Of a stretch of DNA of 64,000 nucleotides, positions 53,740 to 62,604 are shown piece by piece; the first letter of the stretch is position 1, and each line of letters begins with the position of its first letter. A program made the translations under genes and the position numbers. The stretch comes from Sphaerulina vaccinii (lineage: Eukaryota > Ascomycota > Dothideomycetes > Mycosphaerellales > Mycosphaerellaceae). The notes under the pieces are model-generated. The model was not told the origin of the DNA, did not search any database, and saw only the letters and a list, made by a program, of their open reading frames with translations. The stretch spans positions 620,001-684,000 of the forward strand of contig JAKUDP010000014.1 in NCBI GenBank assembly GCA_022570795.1, in the 5' to 3' direction.

Positions 53740-55026
53740 ATGATCTCGAAATCCGCCCTCCAGCGAGCTGCCGCGGCTCCTGCGCGCTCCCTGTTCCTCC
53801 AGCAGCAATGTGTTCGCTCTGCATCTGCTTGGTCGCAAGTGCAGCAGGGCCCGCCTGATGCCATCTTGGGTATCACGGAAGCATTCAAGAAGGACACCAA
53901 CACGAAGAAGATCAACTTGGGTGTGGGCGCCTACCGTGACGACCAGGGCAAGCCGTTTGTTCTGCCATCAGTCAAGACCGCCGAGCAGAAGGTCGTTCAG
54001 CAGAACCTGGACAAAGAATACGCCGGCATCACTGGTGTGCCTGATTTCACAAAGGCTGCTGCTCTCCTTGCATATGGACCAGATAGCTCAGCGATCAAGG
54101 AAGGCCGTGTTGCCATCACACAATCCATCTCTGGTACTGGTGCCCTGCGGATAGGTGGTGACTTCCTCCATCGCCACTACCCAGGTGCAAAGGCCATCTA
54201 CATTCCAACACCATCATGGGCAAACCACAAGGCTGTCTTCACCGACAGCGGCCTCGAAGTGAAGCAGTACAGATACTACAACAAGGACACCATTGGCCTT
54301 GACTTTGATGGCATGGTTGCAGATATCAAGGCGATGCCTAAGGGATCGATTGTGCTCCTGCACGCTTGTGCACACAACCCTACTGGTGTCGACCCAACCC
54401 AGGAGCAGTGGAAGGCTATCAGCGACGCCGTCAAGGAGGGTGACCACTTCCCATTCTTCGATATGGCCTACCAGGGATTCGCTTCCGGCGATACCGACAA
54501 GGATGCCTTTGCCCTTCGCTACTTCATTCAGCAAGGCCACTACCCATGCCTCGCTCAATCGTTCGCCAAGAACATGGGTCTCTACGGTGAGCGTGTCGGC
54601 GCATTCTCCATCGTCACATCATCGCCAGAGGAAAAGACACGCGTAGACTCGCAAGTCAAGATCCTCGTGCGCCCATTGTACTCCAACCCACCCGTCCACG
54701 GAGCTCGTATCGCTAGCGCCATCTTGAACGATCCCGCATTGAACAAGCAATGGCTCGGCGAAGTCAAGGATATGGCAGAGCGCATCATCAAGATGCGAGC
54801 TCTCCTCAAGAGCAACCTCGAGAAGCTCGGCAGCAAGCACAACTGGGACCACATTACCTCGCAGATTGGCATGTTCGCATACACTGGTCTGAAGCCAGAA
54901 CAGATGACCAAGCTCGCCGAAGAGCATTCCGTTTATGCCACAAAGGATGGACGTATCAGTGTTGCTGGTATCACTTCTGAGAACGTCGGTCGTCTGGCTG
55001 AGGCCATTCACAAGGTTACAGGCTAG
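53740..55026 (+). CDS. AAT1: Aspartate aminotransferase, mitochondrial
   Basis: A single exon of 428 residues. The first 28 or so residues are rich in Ala, Arg, Ser and Gln and free of acidic residues ([20 protein letters not shown]), a mitochondrial presequence. Family blocks follow: [58 protein letters not shown] and [16 protein letters not shown], with Lys277 as the pyridoxal-phosphate lysine. It exchanges amino groups between aspartate and 2-oxoglutarate and takes part in the malate-aspartate shuttle. Confidence 0.97.
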   Translation: MISKSALQRAAAAPARSLFLQQQCVRSASAWSQVQQGPPDAILGITEAFKKDTNTKKINLGVGAYRDDQGKPFVLPSVKTAEQKVVQQNLDKEYAGITGVPDFTKAAALLAYGPDSSAIKEGRVAITQSISGTGALRIGGDFLHRHYPGAKAIYIPTPSWANHKAVFTDSGLEVKQYRYYNKDTIGLDFDGMVADIKAMPKGSIVLLHACAHNPTGVDPTQEQWKAISDAVKEGDHFPFFDMAYQGFASGDTDKDAFALRYFIQQGHYPCLAQSFAKNMGLYGERVGAFSIVTSSPEEKTRVDSQVKILVRPLYSNPPVHGARIASAILNDPALNKQWLGEVKDMAERIIKMRALLKSNLEKLGSKHNWDHITSQIGMFAYTGLKPEQMTKLAEEHSVYATKDGRISVAGITSENVGRLAEAIHKVTG

Positions 55027-56573
55027 ATGTCTTGCTTTACGACTGCGTGAACGGAGGAGTCAGCGATTGAGCTGTGCAAAAATTGTAATACTAGAGTTTA
55101 TAGAATACATGCCTTCACAGATTCTTTCGATTGACATGACTTCCCCAGCCTTTGCCCCTGGTATTCTAGTCGAAATGTCGTTGGGCAATAGTATGGCCAC
55201 TGCACTACTACTCAGCTTCCCTGCAGCAAGTTCCATTCACTAGTGCATCTTCCCTGCTTTGGTTACAGACAAGAGGAGCTGTTTACTACCACCGCAATGC
55301 ACTACCCTAAGTGGCAGTGGTTGTATTGTCGACGCCGCGCGATCTCCACGTGTTTCCGTCGTACGGAAGCGCTATGGACGCAGTTCCGCTGATCGATGCT
55401 TTGACTGGCCGCTAAAACATTTTTCACCTCCATCAATTCATAGCACAGTATGGAGTAAGCATGTTATGGAAAGCGCTCGTCTACCAACTCAATAGCGCGA
55501 TAAGTGAACGATAGCTGATCACCGTCTTGCGCATCACCTTCCTAATTATCCCCCGTGGCTTCAATACTGTTACCATATAATAGTGGAGCTGTTGATGAGG
55601 AGAAGTGTTCTCGGCCCTCTTCGATAACGCACTTTTAGTTCAGACCCTGGTGGCTCGCTGTACGCTGACGTAGTTTGACAGGGCATGATTGTACGTGAGG
55701 ACACAATCCACCGTTTGATGGCCTTGACAGTTCTGATTGTTGTTGGGAAAGTACAGGAAGATTGGAGTGATGGGCGAGAAGAGGTCACGACAACGGAAAC
55801 AGCAAAACCAAGGAAAGAACCACCAGTAGTTGCACAGAATCCAAACTAGCTTCTAGACGACCTTCTTTCCGTAAAACATACTCCACCATACCCATAACAG
55901 CAGTACTAGTGCTCTTTCTTCTTCTCAACCAGCAAAAAGCCTCTTCGTGCTTTTCGTCGGCTTAGACACGTGCGTAAGTACTCGGTCGAGACAGCCGAAG
56001 CAGAGTAAGAGTAAGCTGCAAGATCGCACTCGCACACGCATTGCTCACACTAATATTTCAGCTGCTGTCCTCGACGCCAACGTCACTCAAAGCAGGCACA
56101 GGACCCCTCCATCCTTACGAAGCGGACATCCATATTATTTTGCCCTACTCTCCCGCGCATCGCTCTGTTCTGTTGTCGTTCAGTGTGCAACGACAGCCTC
56201 ACAGATCCTCCATCAGCAGGCCACCCCCGTCGTCTGGCCCGCTGTCGACATCGCGCATCTTCTGTTGTCGCTGTATTCTGACATCATTTCTTGCTTCGGC
56301 CACAATACGTCGCACACAGAACAGCCGATACTACACCGGCACCTCGACTCGACCACCAATTCCGCCTCCGCCTATCGTCGACTGTTGTGTTCCACCGTCC
56401 CCATCAAAGGCGCCAAGCGACCTCACTACTTACGCCGATAGACGAGCAGCAGACCAAGGCGTGTCCACCAACCACCATCGATCTACTGCCGGAGTACGGA
56501 CGACCTACCCTACCCTTTCTTCCCTGATACTACTACTACCACAACCATTGTTTCCTGCAGCAGCTTGCCCATC
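55027..56573. other. Intergenic region with long pyrimidine-rich leader of YPD1
   Basis: The first part is the AAT 3' flank. From about 55900 to the YPD1 start the plus strand is rich in C and T, as in long fungal 5' leaders. Frames of 164-206 codons here (55947-56441, 56041-56661) are low-complexity products of that composition and are not called. Confidence 0.5.
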
Positions 56574-57416
56574 ATGCCTGCCGCGGATCAGAAAGTACGC
56601 CGCCCTACTTCTCCTACTACTGCTTTTCTTCGGCAAAAACAACAGCAACAGCAGCGCCTGAGCGTCGACTTCGACAGAGGAATTCCGTCTGCAGGGTGCC
56701 AGCTCCAATGCTGCTCGCCTCTGCGTCGGCCTCAGCTCAATCGCAATGCCGTTTCTGAATACCAGCGTTCCAGCGTTCACGTTAGCCAGTTTGATTGTAG
56801 CAGTGGTGCTGATGGTGTTTACGACGAGCAGACGGATGAGATTGTCACGATCGATGACTTTGGCGACCTGATCGACCAGGCGACCTTTGAGCAGGTGAGT
56901 TAACAAAACCTTGGATTACAACATGACAGACAGAGGCTGATGGGATGATTCTGGCGAACAGATTCTAGAAATGGACGACGACGAAGAGGAGCGCGAGTTC
57001 AGTAAATCGATAGTCTACGATTTCTTCGAACAAGCGGGTCAAACGTTTAAGAACATGTACAAAAGCCTGTGAGTCTCCAGCACACCCCACCCCATCCATC
57101 ACCACAACCTTCCTCGGACATCGCCCACTAACACATCCTTCCCAGCGAGGATAAAGATCTCGGACAACTCTCCGCGCTCGGACACTTCCTCAAAGGATCA
57201 TCAGCGACTCTAGGCCTTACGAAAGTCAAGGATTCGTGCGAGAAGATCCAGCACTTTGGAGCCAGAAAGGACGAGACGGGGAATAAGGATGTGGAAGATG
57301 ATGAAGTGAGCTTGAAGAGCTGCGAGAAGTCGATCAAGCAGGCGGAGAAGGACTTTAAGGAGGCCGAGACTCTGTTGAGGAAATTCTATCACGAAGGCAG
57401 TCCGGCTGCTTCGTGA
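56574..57416 (+). CDS. YPD1: Ypd1-type histidine phosphotransfer protein, three exons
   Basis: Exons 56574-56894, 56962-57068 and 57146-57416 give 699 nt, or 232 residues. The HPt domain lies in the last 130 residues: TFEQILEMDDDEEEREFSKS, then LGHFLKGSSATLGL with His156 as the phospho-acceptor, and a helical C-terminus. Ypd1 relays phosphate from hybrid histidine kinases to the response regulators Ssk1 and Skn7 in osmotic and oxidative stress signalling. The N-terminal 100 residues are longer than I expect for fungal Ypd1 and are Gln/Ser/Arg-rich; an in-frame 195-nt intron (56595-56789, GTACGC...GCCAG) could remove most of them. The HPt part itself is secure. Confidence 0.88.
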
Positions 57417-57875
57417 TAGTGAAGAAGCGAGGCTTCTCTACCTTCGCCCTGGATAGTCGAGGAGGAGCCAGGCCAGGCTATATCATCCTGGGGCAATACC
57501 TATTCACCGATTAGGAGGTACGGAGAACGGTGGGCATTTCCGTTGGAGCCTATGCCTGAGGATAAGAATCAGGACCGGAGCCGAAACAGGATGAAGTTCT
57601 TCTTTCTCGGATTTCCTGGCATGATTACTGTTGAGTGGATGTTCGGCTCAGCTAGTTACGGAATGACTAGCGTGTGCGGTCGTCTGTTGTCATGTTGTAG
57701 ATGCCTCGAAAGTGAGCTTCTTATACCCTGTTCTCTTGCCGCTCGATCTGTCTGTGCGTTCCAGCGTGACGATGTATGGCCTTGAGTCGTTTGCATAACA
57801 TGGCGCCTCCCAGATCCCTTGCTGTGGTCGTACCTGAAAGGCGTAATGCGCAATTTCTGAGGGTGATGGGTCCTA
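57417..57875. other. Convergent intergenic region
   Basis: No gene seen; it holds the 3' flanks of YPD1 and the glycosyltransferase gene. Confidence 0.5.
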
Positions 57876-58914
57876 TCATTTCCTCTCCTGATCTTTCAGC
57901 TCCCTCCATCTCGAAATCAGCGGAGCCATCTCCTCTTCACAGCTCCGGTGAGTATCACGTTGACAGCCATGGAAATTAGCCACAAAGTCTCCTTCCTGGT
58001 AGAGTCCTGGAAAAAACAACAATTAGCACAAACAACCCCTCTCTTCTTTCTGCCAACCGCAAACACGACAACTCACCATCTTCTCGAATCTCCTTCGATT
58101 CTTTAGTATAGCTATTCAACACCCTCTGCGGCACAAGCGCCAATTTCGCCAAAACAGTCCCATGCCACTGTACAATATGTTCCAGCGCATGTCCTTCAGC
58201 TTTCTGAAAATTATAACTCCTATACAACGGATCAAACCAAGCGTCTAAGAAGAATTTCGCCCATTCGCCCGTCCTGATCAGAATAGATCCGGAAGCTAGA
58301 CCTTCGGCGTCTTGGGCTATGATGAGGTTGATGTTTTCGGAAGTAAGATGCGAGAATGTTCGAATTACGCTGTCGGGGGGTACGACGGGTTGGTCTTTGA
58401 TCAACAAGGACTCGAGGGTTGAAGGGGCGAGGATCTTTTGCTGGAGGGATTGGGACGGAGACATTATGAGTGATTCGGAGGAGAGGTACCAGAGCCAGGT
58501 GGAATGTGGATGGAGAGTCATGGCGTGGCGTAAGGAAGGGATTGTGGACCAGGATTGCGGGGTTTTGTCCATTAGGTCGTAGTCGGTTGTGTTGGTGAAG
58601 AAGGTTGTGTAGCCGTGTCGTGAGGCATAGTCGTTTCGGTTCTCTTTTATTGCTGCGAGGTGGGAGGAGGAGAGTTTGTTTGGGTCGAGGGTTGTTACTA
58701 TTACTACGGGTGGCGTGCCCGGTGGGATGTATGTTTTTGAGGTGCCCCCGGTCGAGTTGCTGAGGAGATGGGTGAGGAGCCAGAGGAGGGCGAGAAAGGC
58801 GAGGCAGGGAGGCGCATAGCGTTTGAGGAGACGGCGGGACTGGTATGTTGAGGTGCGTGTGGTCGTGTAGACGTGCGGAGTCGAGCTCTTCCTGGGATAT
58901 GGGAATTGCTGCAT
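57876..58914 (-). CDS. GT34-like (MNN10/MNN11/GMA12) Golgi glycosyltransferase, two exons
   Basis: Exons 58914-58077 and 58006-57876 give 969 nt, or 322 residues. It is a type II membrane protein: a basic cytosolic head, one helix at about 35-51 (PPCLAFLALLWLLTHLL), then a luminal domain. PPVVIVTTLD, the NRNDYASRHGY segment and WSTIPSLRHAM match the GMA12/MNN10 family, as does the exon-2 end QEGDFVANFHGC. Family members extend N-linked mannan in the Golgi. At the metal-binding DxD position (WLWYL...LIM) the residues are SSES (145-148), so catalytic ability is uncertain. The 70-nt intron (GTGAGT...TTTCCAG) joins in phase; a naive frame misses the true C-terminus. Confidence 0.85.
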
Positions 58915-59133
58915 TGTGTCTGTCCTCGGAGGAGAGATGTTCAGATTGGCTCCATGTGGAAGTTGAAGTTATGCGCAATGCCACGAGACAATGTTCCAGG
59001 GATAGATTCATGCAGGGTCAACAACAGTCCGGCAGACGGGAGGCTGTGCAGATCACCCGAAAACCTTCTATTGCTGTTCTTCTGGACGAAGTCTGTTTTC
59101 CTTCCAATCTTCAAGACGGTGATATGATGCTGC
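58915..59133. promoter_or_regulatory. Shared divergent promoter of the GT34-like and GEP3 genes
   Basis: 219 bp between outward-facing start codons, so promoter elements of both genes must lie here or in adjoining leader. No motif is claimed. Confidence 0.45.
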
Positions 59134-61317
59134 ATGTTTGCTGCTGAATCATTCATGTTGAGAACAGGTGGACGCCATACAGCGAGAGCACTGCGAATCG
59201 CCACCCTCACCGAAGCAGCCACTTCGCGCTGCATCGCCTCAGCAAAGACATGGCCGTGTCCACGACGTGAAGCAGCTCCCTCGAGGCGCTTTGGGAGCGC
59301 GGCAAGACGATGGCAATTGCAGGAGACGGTCAACATACCAGCCGTCGAAGAGAGGAACTATGACTTTGCTTTGACGCTGCCGGTGGTGTGTCCAGGATGC
59401 GGTGGCCTGAGCCAGACCATTGACGAAGCCGTAGCTGGCTTCTACAGTCCCAAGAAACGCAATCGAAATGCGCACAAGACGAATACGGACAGGGAGGCAG
59501 AAGACAGCATATATGAGCAGGCCATGGCAAGGCTGTCTCAAGAGGGTCATGCTGTCGCCACTCCTCCTGTCATGCCAGAGACAATATCGACATCGCCAGA
59601 CAAGACGGAAAAGCCAGACAAGCCGCTGCTCTGCGATCGCTGCCATGATCTGATCCATCAATCCAAGGGCCAGTCAACACTACATCCGTCAATGGACTCC
59701 ATACGCGACATTATCGAATCGAGTCCTCACCGCGACAATCACATCTACCACGTTCTGGATGCTGCCGACTTTCCCATGTCACTCATCCCCAATCTGATCT
59801 CTTCGCTGGAGCTGCCGCGATTACGCACACAAAATCGACGATCGAAGAGCCGTCAGTACATTCGAGGCCGCACAGCTGACATCTCATTCATCATCACGCG
59901 GTCGGATCTGCTCGCTCCTCGAAAGGAAGACGTGGATCGCATGATGCCCTACCTGCAGGAAGTCCTGCGCGACTCTTTAGGTCGAGCAGGAAAGAATCTG
60001 CGCTTGGGTAATGTGAGATGTGTCAGTGCCAAACGAGGTTGGTGGACACCGCAGGTCAAGGATGAGATCTGGAAGAGAGGTGGAGCAGGATGGGTCGTTG
60101 GAAAGGTCAACGTGGGCAAGAGTGCTCTGTTCGAAGTGGTGTACCCCAAGGGCAGATCTGCGAAGCCAGAGACGCAGGCGAAGCTCCAGAAGGTGCGACA
60201 ACGGGGATCATTAGTCGGTGATCTCGTCACGATGCCCAATGTACAGACACAGCCAGATTTCGCGGGCATCGGTGATAGCATGCTTGAAGCCACAGAGTCA
60301 AAATTGGATGAAGGCTTGGATGCGCAAGCTACGTCACTCGTCAGTGACGAAAGCAGCGTCAAGGAGATACAGGAAGACTTGCAATCTGATGGAGTCGAGC
60401 AGTCTGCAGTGATCGAGGAGGAACATCACGACGAGGCCGAAGATGAAGACGCAGATACCTCTCTCCTACCACCAGCACAGCCAGAAACAGCATACCCGCA
60501 TATGCCAATCGTGTCATCTCTACCAGGCACCACGGCCTCACCAATCCGCATACCATTCGGAAACGGCAAAGGCGAACTCATCGATCTTCCTGGTATTCAA
60601 AGAAGCTCGATGGAAACGCACATCAAAGCAGAACACAGGAGCTCCCTTGTCATGAATAGCAGAATCGTCCCCGAGCAGTTCGTCCTACATTCTGGCCGTT
60701 CCTTACTCCTCGGTGGCATCATTCGCATCACGCCCAAGACAGACGATCTGACTTTCTTAGTCTATCCTTTCACGCCTCTAACTCCACACGCCGCGAGAAA
60801 CGAAAAAGCCTTAGCGATACAAACTGGCTTCAACGAAGACGGCACGCCTTACGAAGGCGCAGTAGAGAATATCGGAACCGATAGCGCGAAGAAACGAATC
60901 AAAAGTGCCGGAATCTTCAAAATCTCATGGAATGCTACGAATAAACGCACCGGCTCATTGACAGATCGCACTGCAGGAAAACAGAAAGTCGATGATCTGC
61001 CTTTTATTGTCTACAGCGCTGATATTTTAATCGAAGGTGTGGGTTGGGTGGAGATTGCATGTCAGGTGCGGAATAGGAAGAAGAGTTTGTTGTCTGCTGT
61101 ACAGGTTGAGAATGAGAATGAGAATCTGTTTCCAGAGGTGGAAGTTTTTAGTCCGAAGGGAAAATTTATTGGTTGCAGGAGGCCGATGAATGCGTATAGC
61201 ACGGGTGGACCGAAGAGAGTTGCTAAACATGCGGTGAGGAAGAGGCCGAGGATGAGTATTTCTTATCAGAAGAGGATGGAAGGTGGGAGGAAGGGAGGGC
61301 AGTTGAACGCTTCTTGA
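59134..61317 (+). CDS. GEP3: GEP3/MTG3-type mitochondrial circularly permuted GTPase
   Basis: A single exon of 727 residues (ATG 59134; ATG 59155 is an alternative). The N-terminus is a Arg/Ala/Ser-rich mitochondrial presequence. A zinc-finger pair of CxxC motifs follows (CPGCG at 86-90, CDRCH at 167-171). GTPase motifs come in permuted order: G4 TRSDL (255-259), G5 SAK (298-300), G1 GKVNVGKS (323-330), then G3 DLPG (near 484). The order G4-G5-G1-G3 is that of the YqeH family. Yeast Gep3/Mtg3 takes part in 15S rRNA processing and small mitoribosomal subunit assembly. A roughly 100-residue acidic insertion lies between G1 and G3. Confidence 0.93.
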   Translation: MFAAESFMLRTGGRHTARALRIATLTEAATSRCIASAKTWPCPRREAAPSRRFGSAARRWQLQETVNIPAVEERNYDFALTLPVVCPGCGGLSQTIDEAVAGFYSPKKRNRNAHKTNTDREAEDSIYEQAMARLSQEGHAVATPPVMPETISTSPDKTEKPDKPLLCDRCHDLIHQSKGQSTLHPSMDSIRDIIESSPHRDNHIYHVLDAADFPMSLIPNLISSLELPRLRTQNRRSKSRQYIRGRTADISFIITRSDLLAPRKEDVDRMMPYLQEVLRDSLGRAGKNLRLGNVRCVSAKRGWWTPQVKDEIWKRGGAGWVVGKVNVGKSALFEVVYPKGRSAKPETQAKLQKVRQRGSLVGDLVTMPNVQTQPDFAGIGDSMLEATESKLDEGLDAQATSLVSDESSVKEIQEDLQSDGVEQSAVIEEEHHDEAEDEDADTSLLPPAQPETAYPHMPIVSSLPGTTASPIRIPFGNGKGELIDLPGIQRSSMETHIKAEHRSSLVMNSRIVPEQFVLHSGRSLLLGGIIRITPKTDDLTFLVYPFTPLTPHAARNEKALAIQTGFNEDGTPYEGAVENIGTDSAKKRIKSAGIFKISWNATNKRTGSLTDRTAGKQKVDDLPFIVYSADILIEGVGWVEIACQVRNRKKSLLSAVQVENENENLFPEVEVFSPKGKFIGCRRPMNAYSTGGPKRVAKHAVRKRPRMSISYQKRMEGGRKGGQLNAS

Positions 61318-61493
61318 AGGCTGCTCGATTCGGCGTAATGCCGCTGTAGCTCCTGTGCCATATTTGCACCAAGATCTCCACTCAACGAAGAGTATATCAA
61401 CACCTTACACCTACAATCGAGATGTGCTTGATGCTGCTTGATGCTACGTCTCCTGAGAACTACAGGTATTTTCGGAGAAGGCTGCAAAATGAA

Positions 61494-61640
61494 TGGTCCT
61501 ACTAGGACTCGAACCTAGATCTTCTGAGCTGGCACAAGCTGATCAGACTTGTGTAGATACAACCGGATAGTATGGTGCTAACATGCACACGTACGTCTCC
61601 TCATATGCCTCAGACGTGCTAGCCATTGCACCACGGAACC
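61494..61640 (-). tRNA. tRNA-like gene with long insertion at the anticodon loop (Arg-tRNA-like body)
   Basis: Read on the minus strand, the 5' part has acceptor GGTTCCG, D-arm GTGC-AATGGCTA-GCAC and stem TCTGA. The 3' part has matching stem TCAGA, then T-arm CTAGG-TTCGAGT-CCTAG and acceptor TAGGACC plus A. Between the halves of the anticodon stem lie about 80 nt. A TTTT pol III terminator follows within 10 nt. D-arm and variable region resemble tRNA-Arg. The acceptor has one C-A mismatch, and the loop lacks U33, so I cannot assign an anticodon. It may be a tRNA with an odd intron, or a decayed one. Confidence 0.5.
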
Positions 61641-61937
61641 TATAATAGACAGAGAGAGGGATAGCATTGTACGTGTATGCTCAGTATTGGAAGAGCATGC
61701 AAAAGAGCAAAACAATCGCCGCACGCCCGACGAGAAAGAAGCGTACGATGCAACAAAGATGTATACTTTGGTGCTTTGTATTAACACATATGCAAGCATC
61801 AGTATTCGCCGATGACTCACTGACGCAGCCACGGAGGCTGGCTGGCTGATCGTTATCGCACTGGTATATTTGCCGTGTATGTACTGCCAATTGGTACAGG
61901 AGTGATGTGGGAGAAGAGGCAGAGTGTGCAAAAATAA
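61641..61937. other. Spacer between the two tRNA-like genes
   Basis: No coding gene. The sequence GCAAAACAATCGCCG (near 61708) recurs with one change beyond the second gene (near 62238), suggesting that flank and tRNA-like gene were duplicated together. Confidence 0.45.
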
Positions 61938-62146
61938 TGGTCCTACTACGATTCGAACGTAGATCTCTCAAACGCTGATGCACCGAAGTACAAACGCCCA
62001 CAGACAATGGCAAATTGTGACTTAGGAAACGATTGGCAAAGCCGACCGCTGTTTGAGGGTGGAAGCGATTGACGAAGTCGACCGCTGTTTATGTTCTGCC
62101 ATGTCCTCGTTTAAGTCGAGCGTGCTGGCCATTGCACCACGGGACC
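61938..62146 (-). tRNA. tRNA-like gene with about 130-nt insertion in the anticodon loop
   Basis: Minus strand: acceptor GGTCCCG, D-arm GTGC-AATGGCCA-GCAC, anticodon stem CTCGA and loop CTTAAA. About 130 nt are inserted after the position corresponding to 37, the standard place for a tRNA intron. Then come stem TTGAG, T-arm CTACG-TTCGAAT-CGTAG, acceptor TAGGACC and A. A run of five T follows within about 10 nt. Taken literally the anticodon is UAA (Leu), yet the short variable region is not that of tRNA-Leu. It shares the mismatch and many bases with the gene at 61494-61640, so the two are paralogues. Confidence 0.5.
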
Positions 62147-62604
62147 TGTGTTGGGAGGGGGAGATAGATGATGTGCATGTAGTCTTAGCAGTAGTTGATT
62201 TCGAGAAGACATCAGTCAAAAGAAAACTCATCAGGAAGCAAAACACTCGCCGTCTATAGATGGCTGGTAGCCCTAGTCATGAAGTTCGACAACTATATAT
62301 GTCGACGAACGACGGACGACTTCGAAGTCTAGGTATGTTGTGATCAGCAAAGTATGGCAACTGCGACTTGCTGGTCTACCACTAGACCAAGGACGAGTAT
62401 TGAGTGATTGACAATAGTTCCTGTATATAACCCTCACATTAGCCATTGAAAACGCCAGCGTGGTTCAGGTGGTCTTGCCTTTTGATACAACGCTTCACGA
62501 TATGCAGATACACAATGCAGGTCTTTTGAGTGGAAACTCATTCCTATCTGGACTCTATCTTCTCATCACTGTCGTGCGAATATCGTTCATTGCCATCATC
62601 AAAA
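62147..62604. other. Intergenic region with the third tRNA-like half
   Basis: Apart from the tRNA-like half at 62356-62394 and the shared flank motif, nothing is recognised. It includes the 3' flank of the transcription-factor gene. Confidence 0.4.
62356..62394 (-). other. tRNA-like 5' half
   Basis: Minus strand: a D-arm-like GGTC-TAGTGGTA-GACC is followed by a small hairpin GCAA-GTCGCAG-TTGC with a seven-base loop. No T-arm is found downstream, so this looks like a truncated or decayed tRNA in the same 900-bp cluster. Confidence 0.35.

Noticed and set aside
56041..56661. 206-codon plus-strand open frame
   Set aside because: Pro/Ser/Leu low-complexity output of the pyrimidine-rich YPD1 leader; it overlaps the real YPD1 start in another frame.
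58232..59011. 259-codon minus-strand frame overlapping the GT34-like gene
   Set aside because: Pro/His/Arg-rich shadow in another frame of the glycosyltransferase exon.
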